64,000 nucleotides of DNA from Vibrio mangrovi (GTDB lineage: Bacteria > Pseudomonadota > Gammaproteobacteria > Enterobacterales > Vibrionaceae), in contig NZ_AP024883.1 in the NCBI RefSeq assembly GCF_024346955.1, positions 868,001 through 932,000 on the forward strand, in the 5' to 3' direction. Made by a program: the position numbers and the translations under genes. The stretch's first letter is position 1, and each line of letters opens with the position of its first letter. Under the pieces are notes generated by a model. That model was given only the letters and a program-made list of their open reading frames with translations, did no database searches and was not told where the DNA came from. Shown here one piece after another: positions 44,940 to 54,469 of this stretch.

Positions 44940-46307
44940 TTAAATGCAATCCTGATTTCTGGATGTTTTGGCTTTTTCCAACAGACGAGTGAAATAATGC
45001 CGGAGTGAATAGAGCATAATCAGGCTAGGGATGACCATGACGGCCGTCAGCACAAAAAACAGCGACCAGTTATCAAGATAATCGACCAAAGCACCACTGA
45101 ATGAAGAAAGTACCGTGCGTCCGGCATTTCCCAAAGAAGCCAATAGTGCGTATTGGGTTGCAGAAAAGGCTTGTCCGGTCATCAGTGTCAGGAATGAGAC
45201 AAAGGCCACCGTGGAGAAAGCGGTGGTAAAGTTATCGACGATCACGGTCGCGAGAAAGAGGTGTTCATTGGGGCCGGCCTGAGCAATCCATGAAAACATC
45301 AGATTGCTGGCTGACATGGCAACACCGCCGATCATCAGCCCTTTGACAATACCGAAGCGGACGGTAACCATGCTGCCAAGCAGGGTAAAGAACATAGTGG
45401 CCCACCAACCGAGCATTTTCGAGTAGTAGCCAATCTGCTCATTGCTGAAACCTACCTCTCGGTAGAATGAAATTGACATCTTCCCGAGGAAGGCTTCCCC
45501 GATTTTGAACAGAAATACGAATAACAGAATGGTCAGTGCAACCCGGGTTCCATTCCGTTTAAAGAAATCGATAAATGGTTCCACAACAGTTACTGAAATC
45601 CACAGCAGGATCGGAGACTCGATATATTTGTGATGGCGAGCTTCTGCCTGTTGCTGTAAACGATCCCGGTGAGTGACCGGCTCTCGGGTCATCAGCGTAA
45701 ACGCCATCAGTATCACCATGACAGCGGCCATACCAAAGTAAACAGCATTCCAGCCATACTGATCCGCATTGGTAAATGCTAGATATCCCGGCAGGGAATA
45801 GCCCGTCCACCAACCGATAACAGCCATCGCCGAAGCCTGAGGAAGTTTAGATTCTTCCGCTTTACTGAAACTATCGATCCGGAAGGCATCAATGGCAATA
45901 TCCTGAGTTGCCGAGAAAAAGGCAATCACCAGTGCAACCAGATAAGTCATCATAAAATGGGTAGAAGGATTAGAAAATGAGGCAATTAGCAAAGTGCACA
46001 AAAGAATAATGCTCTGGCACACGATAATCCAGCTGCGGCGCTGTCCCAGACGTCGGCCCAGCAAGGGAAGATGGATACGGTCAACGAGTGGTGACCAGAG
46101 AAAGTTCACCGAGTAAACGACGAAAATACTACTGAAATAACCGATATCCGTGTTGGTGAATCCGGCGTCCTTCAGCCAGCCGGACATGTTGGAACCAATC
46201 AATACCCAGGGAAAGCCACTAGAGCATCCGAGCATTAAAACCCATGCCAGACGTTTATCCAGATAGCTCTGAATAGTGGCTTTCCATGTATTGGATGTTT
46301 TTTGCAA
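44940..46307 (-). CDS. ampG: Muropeptide permease AmpG
   Basis: MFS transporter of about 12 spans that imports anhydro-muropeptides from the periplasm for cell-wall recycling. GFPWVLIGSNMSGWLKDAGFTNTDIGYFS near the N-terminus and FFSATQDIAIDAFRID near residue 130 are AmpG signatures. 455 residues. Its start lies 11 bases after the ppiA stop, and yajG-ppiA-ampG form one unit. yajG adjoins ampG in E. coli as well. Works with mltA at 39692. Confidence 0.92.
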   Translation of the reverse strand: MQKTSNTWKATIQSYLDKRLAWVLMLGCSSGFPWVLIGSNMSGWLKDAGFTNTDIGYFSSIFVVYSVNFLWSPLVDRIHLPLLGRRLGQRRSWIIVCQSIILLCTLLIASFSNPSTHFMMTYLVALVIAFFSATQDIAIDAFRIDSFSKAEESKLPQASAMAVIGWWTGYSLPGYLAFTNADQYGWNAVYFGMAAVMVILMAFTLMTREPVTHRDRLQQQAEARHHKYIESPILLWISVTVVEPFIDFFKRNGTRVALTILLFVFLFKIGEAFLGKMSISFYREVGFSNEQIGYYSKMLGWWATMFFTLLGSMVTVRFGIVKGLMIGGVAMSASNLMFSWIAQAGPNEHLFLATVIVDNFTTAFSTVAFVSFLTLMTGQAFSATQYALLASLGNAGRTVLSSFSGALVDYLDNWSLFFVLTAVMVIPSLIMLYSLRHYFTRLLEKAKTSRNQDCI

Positions 46308-46318
46308 CGAAAAAACCT

Positions 46319-46915
46319 CTATTGTTCCGATGGCATCGTTGCAGCGTCTTTTTCAGAGACAACAGAAACACGCGTGATAATGATGGGTTTGACCGGGACG
46401 TCCTTCATATATTTCTGACTACCGGTTTTCTGTTTGCCAATATCCTGAATAACTTCAAAACCAGAGGTGACCTGACCAAAAACAGCATAGCCCGGAGGTC
46501 GCTCTCCGTAATTGAGAAAATCATTATCAACCAGGTTAATGAAAAATTGCCGGGTTGCAGAATTCGGATCCTGAGTTCTGGCCATTGCAATCGTGCCGGT
46601 CTGATTTAACAGACCATTACTGGCTTCATTGGCTATCGGCGGATAAGTACTCAGACGCTCCATTTGCGTACTGAAACCACCACCCTGAACCATGAAACCG
46701 GGAATGACCCGGTGGAAAATACTTCCGACATAACTGCCGTCTTCTACATAGCGCAGAAAGTTTTCGACAGTGACTGGCGCTTTTTCTGAATTGAGTTCGA
46801 CAGTAAAGGAACCAAGCGTGGTTTCAAATTCCACGCTTGGTGTTGCAAAAACGCCGATACTGAACAGAGAAAAAACTGAGCAGGCCAGTAAGGCTGAGAA
46901 GCGATGCTTACGCAT
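46319..46915 (-). CDS. ppiA: Periplasmic peptidyl-prolyl isomerase, cyclophilin type (PpiA-like)
   Basis: Cyclophilin preceded by a cleavable signal peptide (M-R-K-H-R-F-S-A-L-L-A-C-S-V-F-S-L-F). Mature core shows FHRVIPGFMVQGGGF (active-site arginine, phenylalanine and glutamine) and the TIAMARTQDPNSATRQFFINLVDN stretch. 198 residues. Its ATG overlaps the yajG stop by one base (TAATG). Predicted to assist folding of envelope proteins. Confidence 0.9.
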   Translation of the reverse strand: MRKHRFSALLACSVFSLFSIGVFATPSVEFETTLGSFTVELNSEKAPVTVENFLRYVEDGSYVGSIFHRVIPGFMVQGGGFSTQMERLSTYPPIANEASNGLLNQTGTIAMARTQDPNSATRQFFINLVDNDFLNYGERPPGYAVFGQVTSGFEVIQDIGKQKTGSQKYMKDVPVKPIIITRVSVVSEKDAATMPSEQ

Positions 46916-47484
46916 TAAAAGTGCTCCTGCATGTAGTTTTTCAGTTCGTCATCCTGAGCAACCTTTTTCAGAACCAGATTGACGACATCGTTAAAGACCA
47001 TCTCGATGTCTTCATTCGATGCACTGAATGCCGATGTTTTCTTCGCTGTGCCATGGTAAGTTTTTACCAGCTTTCCGGTTGGCGTTTCGGCAGTGATTTC
47101 AAGTACAACACTCGCATTCATTTCGCTTTCCATGATGGAATGTTTGACTGAAACCAGTGCTTCCTGAATCTCAACTGTCACTGAATTTTCACTGTTGACG
47201 CTGGTTGTGAAACCTTGTGAGGAGAACTGCTGTGATAAAGCATTTTCAATTGCAATACGAACATTCTGACGGGCATGAACCGGTTCGATATGTGCACGTC
47301 CGCTATCAACTAACGCAACATATTGAGAGGTTCTGATATCTTTACTCATCAGAGTAAAAGATTTCCCTTTAACAATATCACTCTGGCTGAGGGCCGGCTG
47401 AGGGGCAAAGTTGATTTGTTGCTGCTGCGGGCCTGAACAGGCGGCAAGCAATGCGACAGTCGCTGCAATAACCAGTTTTTTCAT
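46915..47484 (-). CDS. yajG: YajG-family lipoprotein
   Basis: Outer-membrane lipoprotein of the YajG family. Start ATG 47484 follows AAGGAA, giving the signal M-K-K-L-V-I-A-A-T-V-A-L-L-A-A-C with lipobox LAAC. The mature domain contains HARQNVRIAIENALSQQFSSQGF, typical of YajG. 189 residues. First gene of the yajG-ppiA-ampG unit. Function unknown. The upstream in-frame ATG at 47502 has no ribosome site. Confidence 0.85.
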   Translation of the reverse strand: MKKLVIAATVALLAACSGPQQQQINFAPQPALSQSDIVKGKSFTLMSKDIRTSQYVALVDSGRAHIEPVHARQNVRIAIENALSQQFSSQGFTTSVNSENSVTVEIQEALVSVKHSIMESEMNASVVLEITAETPTGKLVKTYHGTAKKTSAFSASNEDIEMVFNDVVNLVLKKVAQDDELKNYMQEHF

Positions 47485-47529
47485 GAGCGGTTCCTTGTTC
47501 AAAATCGAGTAATCACATTAACAGATATG

Positions 47530-47601
47530 TGTGGAAAACCAAGTCTGTGTGGAAAACCAAGTACGTGTAGAAAACCAAGTACGTGTAGAAAACCAAAGTT
47601 G
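47530..47601. repeat. Four tandem copies of an 18-bp unit
   Basis: The core GGAAAACCAAGT or AGAAAACCAAGT recurs at 47533, 47551, 47569 and 47587, a period of exactly 18 bases. Copies 1-2 carry TGTGTGG and copies 3-4 TGTAG, so the array has two subtypes. It lies in the yajG upstream region. Both strands can be read through in some frames because 18 is a multiple of three, but no convincing gene is formed. Confidence 0.75.
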
Positions 47602-47724
47602 TGCGGTCCATTGGGAACCACACAGATAGCTAATGTTGAAACGGAAGAGATAAGGCATCGGTTTTTCATCGTGCGTTCTTCGGGTTTCATTCATCTGACC
47701 GAAAAAATCAGAAGCTTTAGCAAG

Positions 47725-48864
47725 TTACTGTTTAGTTGCCTGTAAGATAACAAATTTTCTGTTGGCCGCGACAGTTTTTACGTTAGATTTTCCAAATATT
47801 CTTGTGAGCTTTCCATCGTAGCCGAGGTGACGGTTACCGATCACTAATAATTCACCTCTCTTTTCCAGAACATGCTTTGCATCACAGAACATCTGCCAGG
47901 CAATATGATCGGTGATAGCATTTTGCTGGTGAAATGGTGGATTACATAAAACCAGATCAGCCGATGCTGATGCAAAACCATCCAGACAATTATTAGCGAT
48001 ACATTGCATATTTTCCCGTTTACCGAAGTGATATTGCAGATTTCGTCGGGCAGACTCGACCGCCATAAAACTTTCATCAATGCAGGCGAGGGCGGCTTGT
48101 GGATTTAATTGTCCGGCTTTTACTGTGAGTACGCCATTCCCACACCCTAAATCAATGATATGTCGGTAACCAGGGTTCTCCGGAATATGAGAAAGAAAAA
48201 AGCGGGCGCCTAAATCAAGGCTTTCTCCGGAAAATACATTGGGCAGGTTGACTAAACGGATCGATTCATTTTCTATATCGACATTCCATATTTGCTCCGG
48301 ATCTGTCGGGTTGGGCGCTGGGGTGTCTGGTCTGGAGAAAATCAGGCGATGTTTTTTCCAGGCAAGCGATGTTTTGGTTGTCCCCAGGTATTTTTCAAAT
48401 AGTTGCAGGGTTGAAGTGTGAATTTCTTTGGCTTTGTTCACGGCAATCACTTGGCATGTCTCCGGCAGACTTGCGCGGAGCTGACTCAGTTGCCAGATAA
48501 GGTGGCGGTTACTCTTGGGGAGCTGGAACAATACCAGCTCCGTATTGACAGGAATATCAGCCATCGTCGTCAGACAGGTGATTGGTGGGTTAGCATTTCG
48601 CTCAAGATTTCTTCGGGTTCCCTGATGTGCCAGAAATGAATCGCTCATCATGGTGACTTGATGTTCTCGGGCAAACCAACATGAAAGGGCACCAAAGTGA
48701 TCATTGAGAATCAACAGATGCCTTCCGGGAGATAATGCCATCTCTTCAACATGACGGATCAGATATTCGTCTCCGGCATCCCACGCTTGTAGATTTTCAT
48801 AAGATTGTTCCGGATAGCGAAGGAGTGTCAGGGTTTGTTCGTTTAATGACAGTTCTGTCTTCAT
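47725..48864 (-). CDS. rlmG: 23S rRNA (guanine-N2-)-methyltransferase RlmG
   Basis: Methylates G1835 of 23S rRNA using SAM. Two Rossmann-like halves; the C-terminal catalytic half has HIIDLGCGNGVLTVKAGQLNPQA (SAM binding, near residues 228-250) and the N6/N2 methyltransferase motif LCNPPFHQ near residue 311. 379 residues, matching E. coli RlmG (378). Single gene, divergent from bolA. ATG start at 48864. Confidence 0.92.
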   Translation of the reverse strand: MKTELSLNEQTLTLLRYPEQSYENLQAWDAGDEYLIRHVEEMALSPGRHLLILNDHFGALSCWFAREHQVTMMSDSFLAHQGTRRNLERNANPPITCLTTMADIPVNTELVLFQLPKSNRHLIWQLSQLRASLPETCQVIAVNKAKEIHTSTLQLFEKYLGTTKTSLAWKKHRLIFSRPDTPAPNPTDPEQIWNVDIENESIRLVNLPNVFSGESLDLGARFFLSHIPENPGYRHIIDLGCGNGVLTVKAGQLNPQAALACIDESFMAVESARRNLQYHFGKRENMQCIANNCLDGFASASADLVLCNPPFHQQNAITDHIAWQMFCDAKHVLEKRGELLVIGNRHLGYDGKLTRIFGKSNVKTVAANRKFVILQATKQ

Positions 48865-49048
48865 CGTTTTTAAAATGGTTCTGGTCAGTTAAATTATCGA
48901 TTATTGTCGCAAATGCAGCACAAACAGGAAACTGAAACCTTTTGCGAAACGTCAGAGAGTAGTAGTATATGGCGCCACAGGTCTACCGGAACGTTTTCTT
49001 CTATGTGCTCAACACGATTTTTCCGGTCACCTCGGAGAGAGAAAGTAC

Positions 49049-49363
49049 ATGATACAAGAAACTATTGAAGCCAAGTTACATCAGGCATTTCAGCCAGAAC
49101 ATCTGCAAGTGCTTAATGAAAGCTACATGCATAATGTACCAGCTGGATCAGAAAGTCATTTCAAGGTTGTGATTGTCAGCCCTTCCTTTGATGGTCGGCG
49201 CTTAATCGAACGTCACCGTGCGGTAAATCAGGTTTTAGCTGATGAACTGGCCGGTCAGGTTCACGCATTATCGATTCATACCTATACTCCAGAACAGTGG
49301 CAACAGGATTTTCAGGCTCCTGAAAGCCCGATGTGCCATGGCGGTAGTCATGAGAATAATTAG
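49049..49363 (+). CDS. bolA: BolA-family regulator
   Basis: 104 residues with the BolA fold: SHFKVVIVSPSFDGRRLIERHRAVNQVLADEL (helix-turn-helix-like core with invariant histidine) and HALSIHTYTPEQW at the C-terminus. BolA affects cell shape and biofilm and partners monothiol glutaredoxins in iron-sulfur metabolism. GGAGAGAG precedes the ATG. Located between rlmG and nqrA as in V. cholerae. Confidence 0.92.
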   Translation: MIQETIEAKLHQAFQPEHLQVLNESYMHNVPAGSESHFKVVIVSPSFDGRRLIERHRAVNQVLADELAGQVHALSIHTYTPEQWQQDFQAPESPMCHGGSHENN

Positions 49364-49833
49364 TCAATGGTGAATCGAATCTATTCGCAACAATAAAATA
49401 TGAATGTGTCCGGTTACGGTTGTTTGTACTCTGAATCTGTTTATCTATTCGATTGAGCTGGTGAATCATTGAACATTTGTGTCTTTGAAACCGCTTAAAA
49501 TGAAGTGTGCTATTCATCAAATTTATGATGATTTATTGCATTAAATTGCATCATTATGAAGAAAGAAAAGCAGGTTTGGTCATGGCATCAAATGCCTAAA
49601 AGATGGTACACTCCCGTGTCTGGTAAATATGCCTCACTTCATGTGAGAGACGTGTTGTTTAATAGGGTGTTACGACCTTGTTACTAATAAAAAAATCAAG
49701 GCCGGACACCAATGTCGTGTCTAAGGCTAATTTAGTTTGTGCCCGGAGTTTACATCCGGTATCGATGACTAAACAAAGCTAATTATTTACAGAATTTTAA
49801 AGAATCTTTTTCCCGATAAAAGTGCAAGTGCGT
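49364..49833 (+). promoter_or_regulatory. 470-bp leader region of the nqr operon
   Basis: No credible gene. It contains small hairpins, CTCAC-ttcat-GTGAG at 49633-49647 and CCGGA-gtttaca-TCCGG at 49743-49759. Length and structure suggest a structured 5' untranslated region. A nqrA-associated RNA motif has been described in marine gammaproteobacteria, but I cannot verify a match here. There is no strong ribosome site before nqrA. Confidence 0.4.
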
Positions 49834-51174
49834 ATGATTACAATAAAGAAGGGATTGGATCTTCCTATTGCTGGAGCTCCTTCCCAGGTGATAAGTGATG
49901 GTAAAACCATCAGCAAAGTCGCCTTGCTTGGCGAAGAGTACGTCGGCATGCGTCCTACAATGCATGTCCGCGTAGGTGATGAAGTAAAGAAAGCTCAGGT
50001 CCTTTTTGAAGATAAGAAGAACCCAGGAGTGAAATTTACTTCACCGGTCTGCGGTAAAGTTATCGAAGTGAACCGTGGTGCAAAACGGGTTCTTCAGTCC
50101 GTCGTGATTGAAGTTGCCGGTGATGCACAGGAGACATTCGATAAGTTTGACGCTAGTCAACTTGCGAGCCTGGAGCGCGAGCAAGTTAAAACACAGTTGG
50201 TTGATTCCGGCATGTGGACTGCGTTCCGTACTCGTCCCTTCAGCAAGGTTCCTGCTATCGATTCTGCAACTAAGGCTATTTTTGTAACTGCAACAGATAC
50301 AAATCCTTTGGCTGCTGATCCGCAACTGATTATTAATGAACAACCAGATGCTTTCGTTGCAGGTTTAGACGTTTTATCTGTTTTGACAGAAGGTAAAGTC
50401 TACGTTTGTAAACAAGGAAAGAGCTTACCTCGATCCTCTCAATCCAATGTGGAAGAACATGTATTCGAAGGGCCGCATCCAGCCGGATTGCCCGGAACAC
50501 ACATGCATTTCCTCTATCCTGTTGATATCAACCATGTCGCCTGGAGCATCAACTATCAGGACGTTATTGCCATCGGTCAGTTATTCCTGACGGGTGAGTT
50601 GTACGTTGATCGTGTTGTTTCTCTGGCTGGTCCGGTTGTCAATCAACCTCGTCTGGTTCGTACCATGATTGGTGCCAGCCTGGATGAACTGACCAACAAT
50701 GAAATTATGCCCGGAGAAGTCCGTGTGATTTCTGGTTCTGTCCTTTCCGGAGTGAAAGCGAATGGCCCTCATGCTTATCTTGGACGTTACCACCTTCAGG
50801 TTTCGGTTCTCAGAGAAGGCCGTGATAAGGAATTTTTGGGTTGGGCTATGCCTGGCAAACATAAATTCTCAGTGACACGTTCGTTCCTTGGACACCTTTT
50901 CCAGGGCCAGCTTTTCAATATGACAACCACCACAAATGGTAGTGAGCGAGCCATGGTTCCGATCGGTAATTATGAAAAAATAATGCCGCTTGATATGGAG
51001 CCGACACTGCTGCTTCGCGATCTCTGTGCCGGTGACTCTGACAGTGCTCAGCGTCTTGGTGCTCTGGAGCTCGATGAAGAAGATCTCTCACTGTGTACCT
51101 TTGTGTGTCCTGGTAAGTACGAGTACGGTCTGTTACTTCGTGAATGCCTCGACAAGATTGAGAAGGAAGGGTAA
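49834..51174 (+). CDS. nqrA: Na+-translocating NADH:quinone reductase subunit A
   Basis: Subunit A of Na+-NQR, the respiratory sodium pump, peripheral on the cytoplasmic side and implicated in quinone binding. Start M-I-T-I-K-K-G-L-D-L-P-I (ATG 49834) equals the V. cholerae N-terminus; the frame four codons longer has no support. 446 residues. The sequence closely tracks Vibrio NqrA throughout (VALLGEEYVGMRPTMHVRVGDEV, KVIEVNRGAKRVLQS). First of six structural genes with tight spacing. Confidence 0.97.
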   Translation: MITIKKGLDLPIAGAPSQVISDGKTISKVALLGEEYVGMRPTMHVRVGDEVKKAQVLFEDKKNPGVKFTSPVCGKVIEVNRGAKRVLQSVVIEVAGDAQETFDKFDASQLASLEREQVKTQLVDSGMWTAFRTRPFSKVPAIDSATKAIFVTATDTNPLAADPQLIINEQPDAFVAGLDVLSVLTEGKVYVCKQGKSLPRSSQSNVEEHVFEGPHPAGLPGTHMHFLYPVDINHVAWSINYQDVIAIGQLFLTGELYVDRVVSLAGPVVNQPRLVRTMIGASLDELTNNEIMPGEVRVISGSVLSGVKANGPHAYLGRYHLQVSVLREGRDKEFLGWAMPGKHKFSVTRSFLGHLFQGQLFNMTTTTNGSERAMVPIGNYEKIMPLDMEPTLLLRDLCAGDSDSAQRLGALELDEEDLSLCTFVCPGKYEYGLLLRECLDKIEKEG

Positions 51175-51179
51175 TTTCC

Positions 51180-52430
51180 ATGGGTCTTAAAAAGTTTCTT
51201 GAAGACATCGAGCATCATTTTGAGCCGGGTGCCAAGTTCGAGAAATTGTATGCGCTGTATGAAGCAGCTGCGACAATTCTCTATACACCTGGTACAGTGA
51301 CCAGAAAAAGCTCACATGTTCGTGATAGCGTGGATCTGAAGCGTATTATGATCATGGTGTGGCTGGCTGTTTTTCCTGCAATGTTCTGGGGAATGTATAA
51401 TGCCGGCGGTCAGGCTATTACTGCATTAAATCACCTTTATCAAGGTGAGCAACTGGCAGGAGTCATTGACGGCAACTGGCATTACTGGTTTACCGATTTA
51501 TTGGGTGGAACCCTGATGGCAGATGCTGCCGGATGGGGCAGCAAGATGTTGCTCGGTGCAACATATTTTCTTCCGATTTACCTGACTGTATTTATTGTCG
51601 GTGGATTGTGGGAAGTCTTGTTCTGTATTGTGCGTAAACATGAAGTGAATGAAGGTTTCTTCGTTACATCAATTCTGTTCGCACTTATCGTACCGCCGAC
51701 ACTGCCTTTGTGGCAGGCCGCTTTAGGTATTTCCTTTGGTGTTGTCGTGGGTAAAGAAGTCTTCGGTGGTACAGGCCGTAACTTCCTCAACCCTGCTTTG
51801 GCTGGACGTGCATTTCTGTTCTTTGCCTATCCGGCACAAATTTCCGGTGATGTTGTCTGGACTGCTGCTGACGGTTTCTCTGGTGCAACTGCACTGAGTC
51901 AGTGGGCTCAGGGTGGGCACAGTGCATTAGTAAATAATGTCACTGGTGAGGCTATCTCCTGGATGGATGCATTCGTCGGGAATATTCCTGGTGCGATTGG
52001 TGAAGTTTCTACATTAGCGCTTGCTATCGGTGCTGCTTTTATCGTGTACATGGGGATTGCCTCATGGCGGATCATTGGCGGTGTGATGATTGGTATGATC
52101 GCGCTTTCAACCCTGTTCAATGTGATTGGTTCAGATACCAACGCGATGTTTAACATGCCTTGGCATTGGCACTTAGTTCTAGGTGGATTTGCTTTTGGTA
52201 TGTTCTTTATGGCGACCGATCCAGTTTCTGCATCGTTTACCGATAAAGGTAAATGGGCTTATGGGATTCTGATTGGGGTAATGTGTGTTTTGATTCGTGT
52301 TGTCAACCCGGCTTATCCGGAAGGTATGATGCTGGCGATTTTGTTTGCGAATCTTTTTGCACCATTATTCGACCACATTGTTGTTGAGAAGAATGTCAAA
52401 CGGAGATTAGCGCGCTATGGCAAGCAATAA
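51180..52430 (+). CDS. nqrB: Na+-NQR subunit B
   Basis: Membrane subunit carrying covalently bound FMN and riboflavin. The flavin attachment motif SGAT is present with T237 (V. cholerae T236). About ten membrane spans. 416 residues. Starts 5 bases after nqrA. The intact SGAT means a flavin transferase (ApbE) is required, though none is encoded in this operon. Confidence 0.97.
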   Translation: MGLKKFLEDIEHHFEPGAKFEKLYALYEAAATILYTPGTVTRKSSHVRDSVDLKRIMIMVWLAVFPAMFWGMYNAGGQAITALNHLYQGEQLAGVIDGNWHYWFTDLLGGTLMADAAGWGSKMLLGATYFLPIYLTVFIVGGLWEVLFCIVRKHEVNEGFFVTSILFALIVPPTLPLWQAALGISFGVVVGKEVFGGTGRNFLNPALAGRAFLFFAYPAQISGDVVWTAADGFSGATALSQWAQGGHSALVNNVTGEAISWMDAFVGNIPGAIGEVSTLALAIGAAFIVYMGIASWRIIGGVMIGMIALSTLFNVIGSDTNAMFNMPWHWHLVLGGFAFGMFFMATDPVSASFTDKGKWAYGILIGVMCVLIRVVNPAYPEGMMLAILFANLFAPLFDHIVVEKNVKRRLARYGKQ

Positions 52431-53202
52431 CGATAGCATTAAGAAAACGCTGTTTGTTGTTATCGCATTGAGCTTAGTGTGCTCAATCATCGTTTCAACG
52501 GCAGCTGTCGGGCTGCGTAGTAAGCAACAAGCAAATGCAGTTTTGGATAAACAGTCAAAGATTCTGGAAGTTTCCGGTGTTGATATGTCATCCGGTAGCG
52601 TAACAGAACTGTATGCTCAGTATATTGAACCGAAACTGGTTAATTTTGAGACAGGTGAGTTTGTTGAGAAGACACCGGAAGATCTGACTGCTGTTCAGTA
52701 TGATCAGCGTGCTGCGGCAAAAAATAAGTCAGAGTCCGTGAAACTGACTGCGGAAGAAGACCCTGCGAAAATCGGTTCCAGAGCGAATTATGGTCTGGTT
52801 TATCTTGTGAAGCAGGATAACAAAATCCAGCGCTTGATTCTGCCAATCCATGGTAATGGTCTATGGTCAATGATGTATGCTTTTGTCGCTGTAGAGACAG
52901 ATGGTGATACGGTTGACGGCATCATTTACTATGAGCAGGGAGAAACTCCCGGACTTGGCGGTGAAGTGGAAAACCCGAACTGGCGTGCTCAGTTTGTTGG
53001 TAAGAAACTCTATGATGAAAATCATAAGCCTGCGATTAAGATTGTCAAAGGTGGTGCACCTGTGGGATCTGTACATGGCGTTGACGCACTTTCTGGCGCA
53101 ACTCTAACCAGTACGGGTGTCCAGCACCAGTTTGACTTCTGGCTGGGAGATATGGGCTTTGGTCCATTCCTGGCAAAAGTCCGTGACGGAGGTCTGAACT
53201 AA
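52417..53202 (+). CDS. nqrC: Na+-NQR subunit C
   Basis: Membrane-anchored periplasmic subunit with covalent FMN. One N-terminal span (TLFVVIALSLVCSIIVSTAAVGL), then a flavin domain with attachment threonine T229 in L-S-G-A-T-L-T. 261 residues, slightly longer than V. cholerae (257). Overlaps nqrB by 14 bases and nqrD by one. Confidence 0.96.
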   Translation: MASNNDSIKKTLFVVIALSLVCSIIVSTAAVGLRSKQQANAVLDKQSKILEVSGVDMSSGSVTELYAQYIEPKLVNFETGEFVEKTPEDLTAVQYDQRAAAKNKSESVKLTAEEDPAKIGSRANYGLVYLVKQDNKIQRLILPIHGNGLWSMMYAFVAVETDGDTVDGIIYYEQGETPGLGGEVENPNWRAQFVGKKLYDENHKPAIKIVKGGAPVGSVHGVDALSGATLTSTGVQHQFDFWLGDMGFGPFLAKVRDGGLN

Positions 53203-53834
53203 TGTCTACTGTGAAAGATCTGAAGAAGAGTCTGCTGGCTCCGGTGTTGGATAACAACCCGATTGCGTTGCAGGTTCTTGGTGTCTGTTCCGCTCTGGCG
53301 GTAACAACTAAGCTCGAAACGGCATTTGTTATGACGTTGGCAGTAACGTTTGTAACTGCACTTTCTAACTTTTTCGTTTCATTGATTCGTAATCATATCC
53401 CTAACAGTGTGCGGATTATTGTCCAGATGGCAATTATCGCTTCACTGGTTATTGTGGTTGACCAGATTCTGAAAGCATATCTTTACGATATTTCAAAACA
53501 GCTTTCTGTTTTCGTTGGTTTGATCATCACTAACTGTATCGTTATGGGACGAGCCGAAGCATTCGCAATGAAAGAAGCGCCAATTCCTTCGTTTATCGAT
53601 GGGATTGCAAATGGTCTGGGATATGGTTTTGTCCTGATCAGTATTGGTTTCGTTCGTGAACTGTTTGGTTCGGGTAAGATTTTTGGGATGGAAGTTCTGC
53701 CACTGGTCAATAATGGTGGTTGGTATCAGCCAAACGGTCTGATGCTACTTGCTCCGTCTGCATTCTTCCTGATCGGCTTCCTGATTTGGATCATTCGTGT
53801 GTTCAAACCAGAACAAGTGGAAGCGAAGGAGTAA
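53202..53834 (+). CDS. nqrD: Na+-NQR subunit D
   Basis: Integral membrane subunit of the RnfE/NqrD family, 210 residues, about six spans. The stretch IITNCIVMGRAEAFAMKE includes the cysteine that, with its NqrE counterpart, forms the intramembrane iron site. GGAGG ribosome site just upstream. Confidence 0.96.
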   Translation: MSTVKDLKKSLLAPVLDNNPIALQVLGVCSALAVTTKLETAFVMTLAVTFVTALSNFFVSLIRNHIPNSVRIIVQMAIIASLVIVVDQILKAYLYDISKQLSVFVGLIITNCIVMGRAEAFAMKEAPIPSFIDGIANGLGYGFVLISIGFVRELFGSGKIFGMEVLPLVNNGGWYQPNGLMLLAPSAFFLIGFLIWIIRVFKPEQVEAKE

Positions 53835-53840
53835 GGAACA

Positions 53841-54437
53841 ATGGAACATTATATTAGTTTACTTGTAAGATCCATTTTCCTGGAAAACATGGCTCTGGCT
53901 TTCTTCCTGGGAATGTGTACTTTTCTGGCTGTTTCAAAGAAAGTAAAAACAGCTTTTGGTCTGGGGATTGCCGTTACCGTCGTTTTGACGATTTCCGTAC
54001 CGGTAAACAATCTGGTTTACAACCTGGTCCTGAAAGAAAACGCGCTGGTTGATGGAATCGATCTGACCTTCCTGAGCTTTATCACTTTTATCGGTGTTAT
54101 CGCTGCGTTAGTTCAGATTCTGGAAATGGTTCTTGACCGTTTCTTCCCACCTTTATACAACGCACTGGGTATTTTCTTACCGCTCATTACGGTGAACTGT
54201 GCGATTTTTGGTGGTGTATCATTTATGGTTCAGCGCGATTACAACTTTGCCGAGTCTGTTGTTTATGGCTTTGGCTCTGGTGCCGGGTGGATGCTTGCGA
54301 TCGTTGCGCTTGCAGGTATCCGTGAGAAAATGAAATATTCTGACGTACCTCCAGGTCTGCGTGGTCTTGGTATTACCTTTATCACGGTCGGTCTGATGGC
54401 GTTAGGCTTTATGTCATTCTCTGGTGTTCAACTGTAA
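53841..54437 (+). CDS. nqrE: Na+-NQR subunit E
   Basis: Integral membrane subunit related to NqrD (RnfA/NqrE family), 198 residues. LGMCTFLAVSKKVKTAFGLG and LPLITVNCAIFGGVSF carry the conserved cysteines for the intramembrane iron centre. AAGGAAC lies upstream of the ATG. Confidence 0.96.
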   Translation: MEHYISLLVRSIFLENMALAFFLGMCTFLAVSKKVKTAFGLGIAVTVVLTISVPVNNLVYNLVLKENALVDGIDLTFLSFITFIGVIAALVQILEMVLDRFFPPLYNALGIFLPLITVNCAIFGGVSFMVQRDYNFAESVVYGFGSGAGWMLAIVALAGIREKMKYSDVPPGLRGLGITFITVGLMALGFMSFSGVQL

Positions 54438-54469
54438 GTCGGGTAAACCGCAGCAATAAGGAATAGTCA

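Noticed and set aside
47499..47745. Two overlapping short frames on opposite strands rich in repeated hexapeptides
   Set aside because: They exist because the 18-bp tandem repeat keeps frame on both strands. Neither has a ribosome site or any family resemblance.
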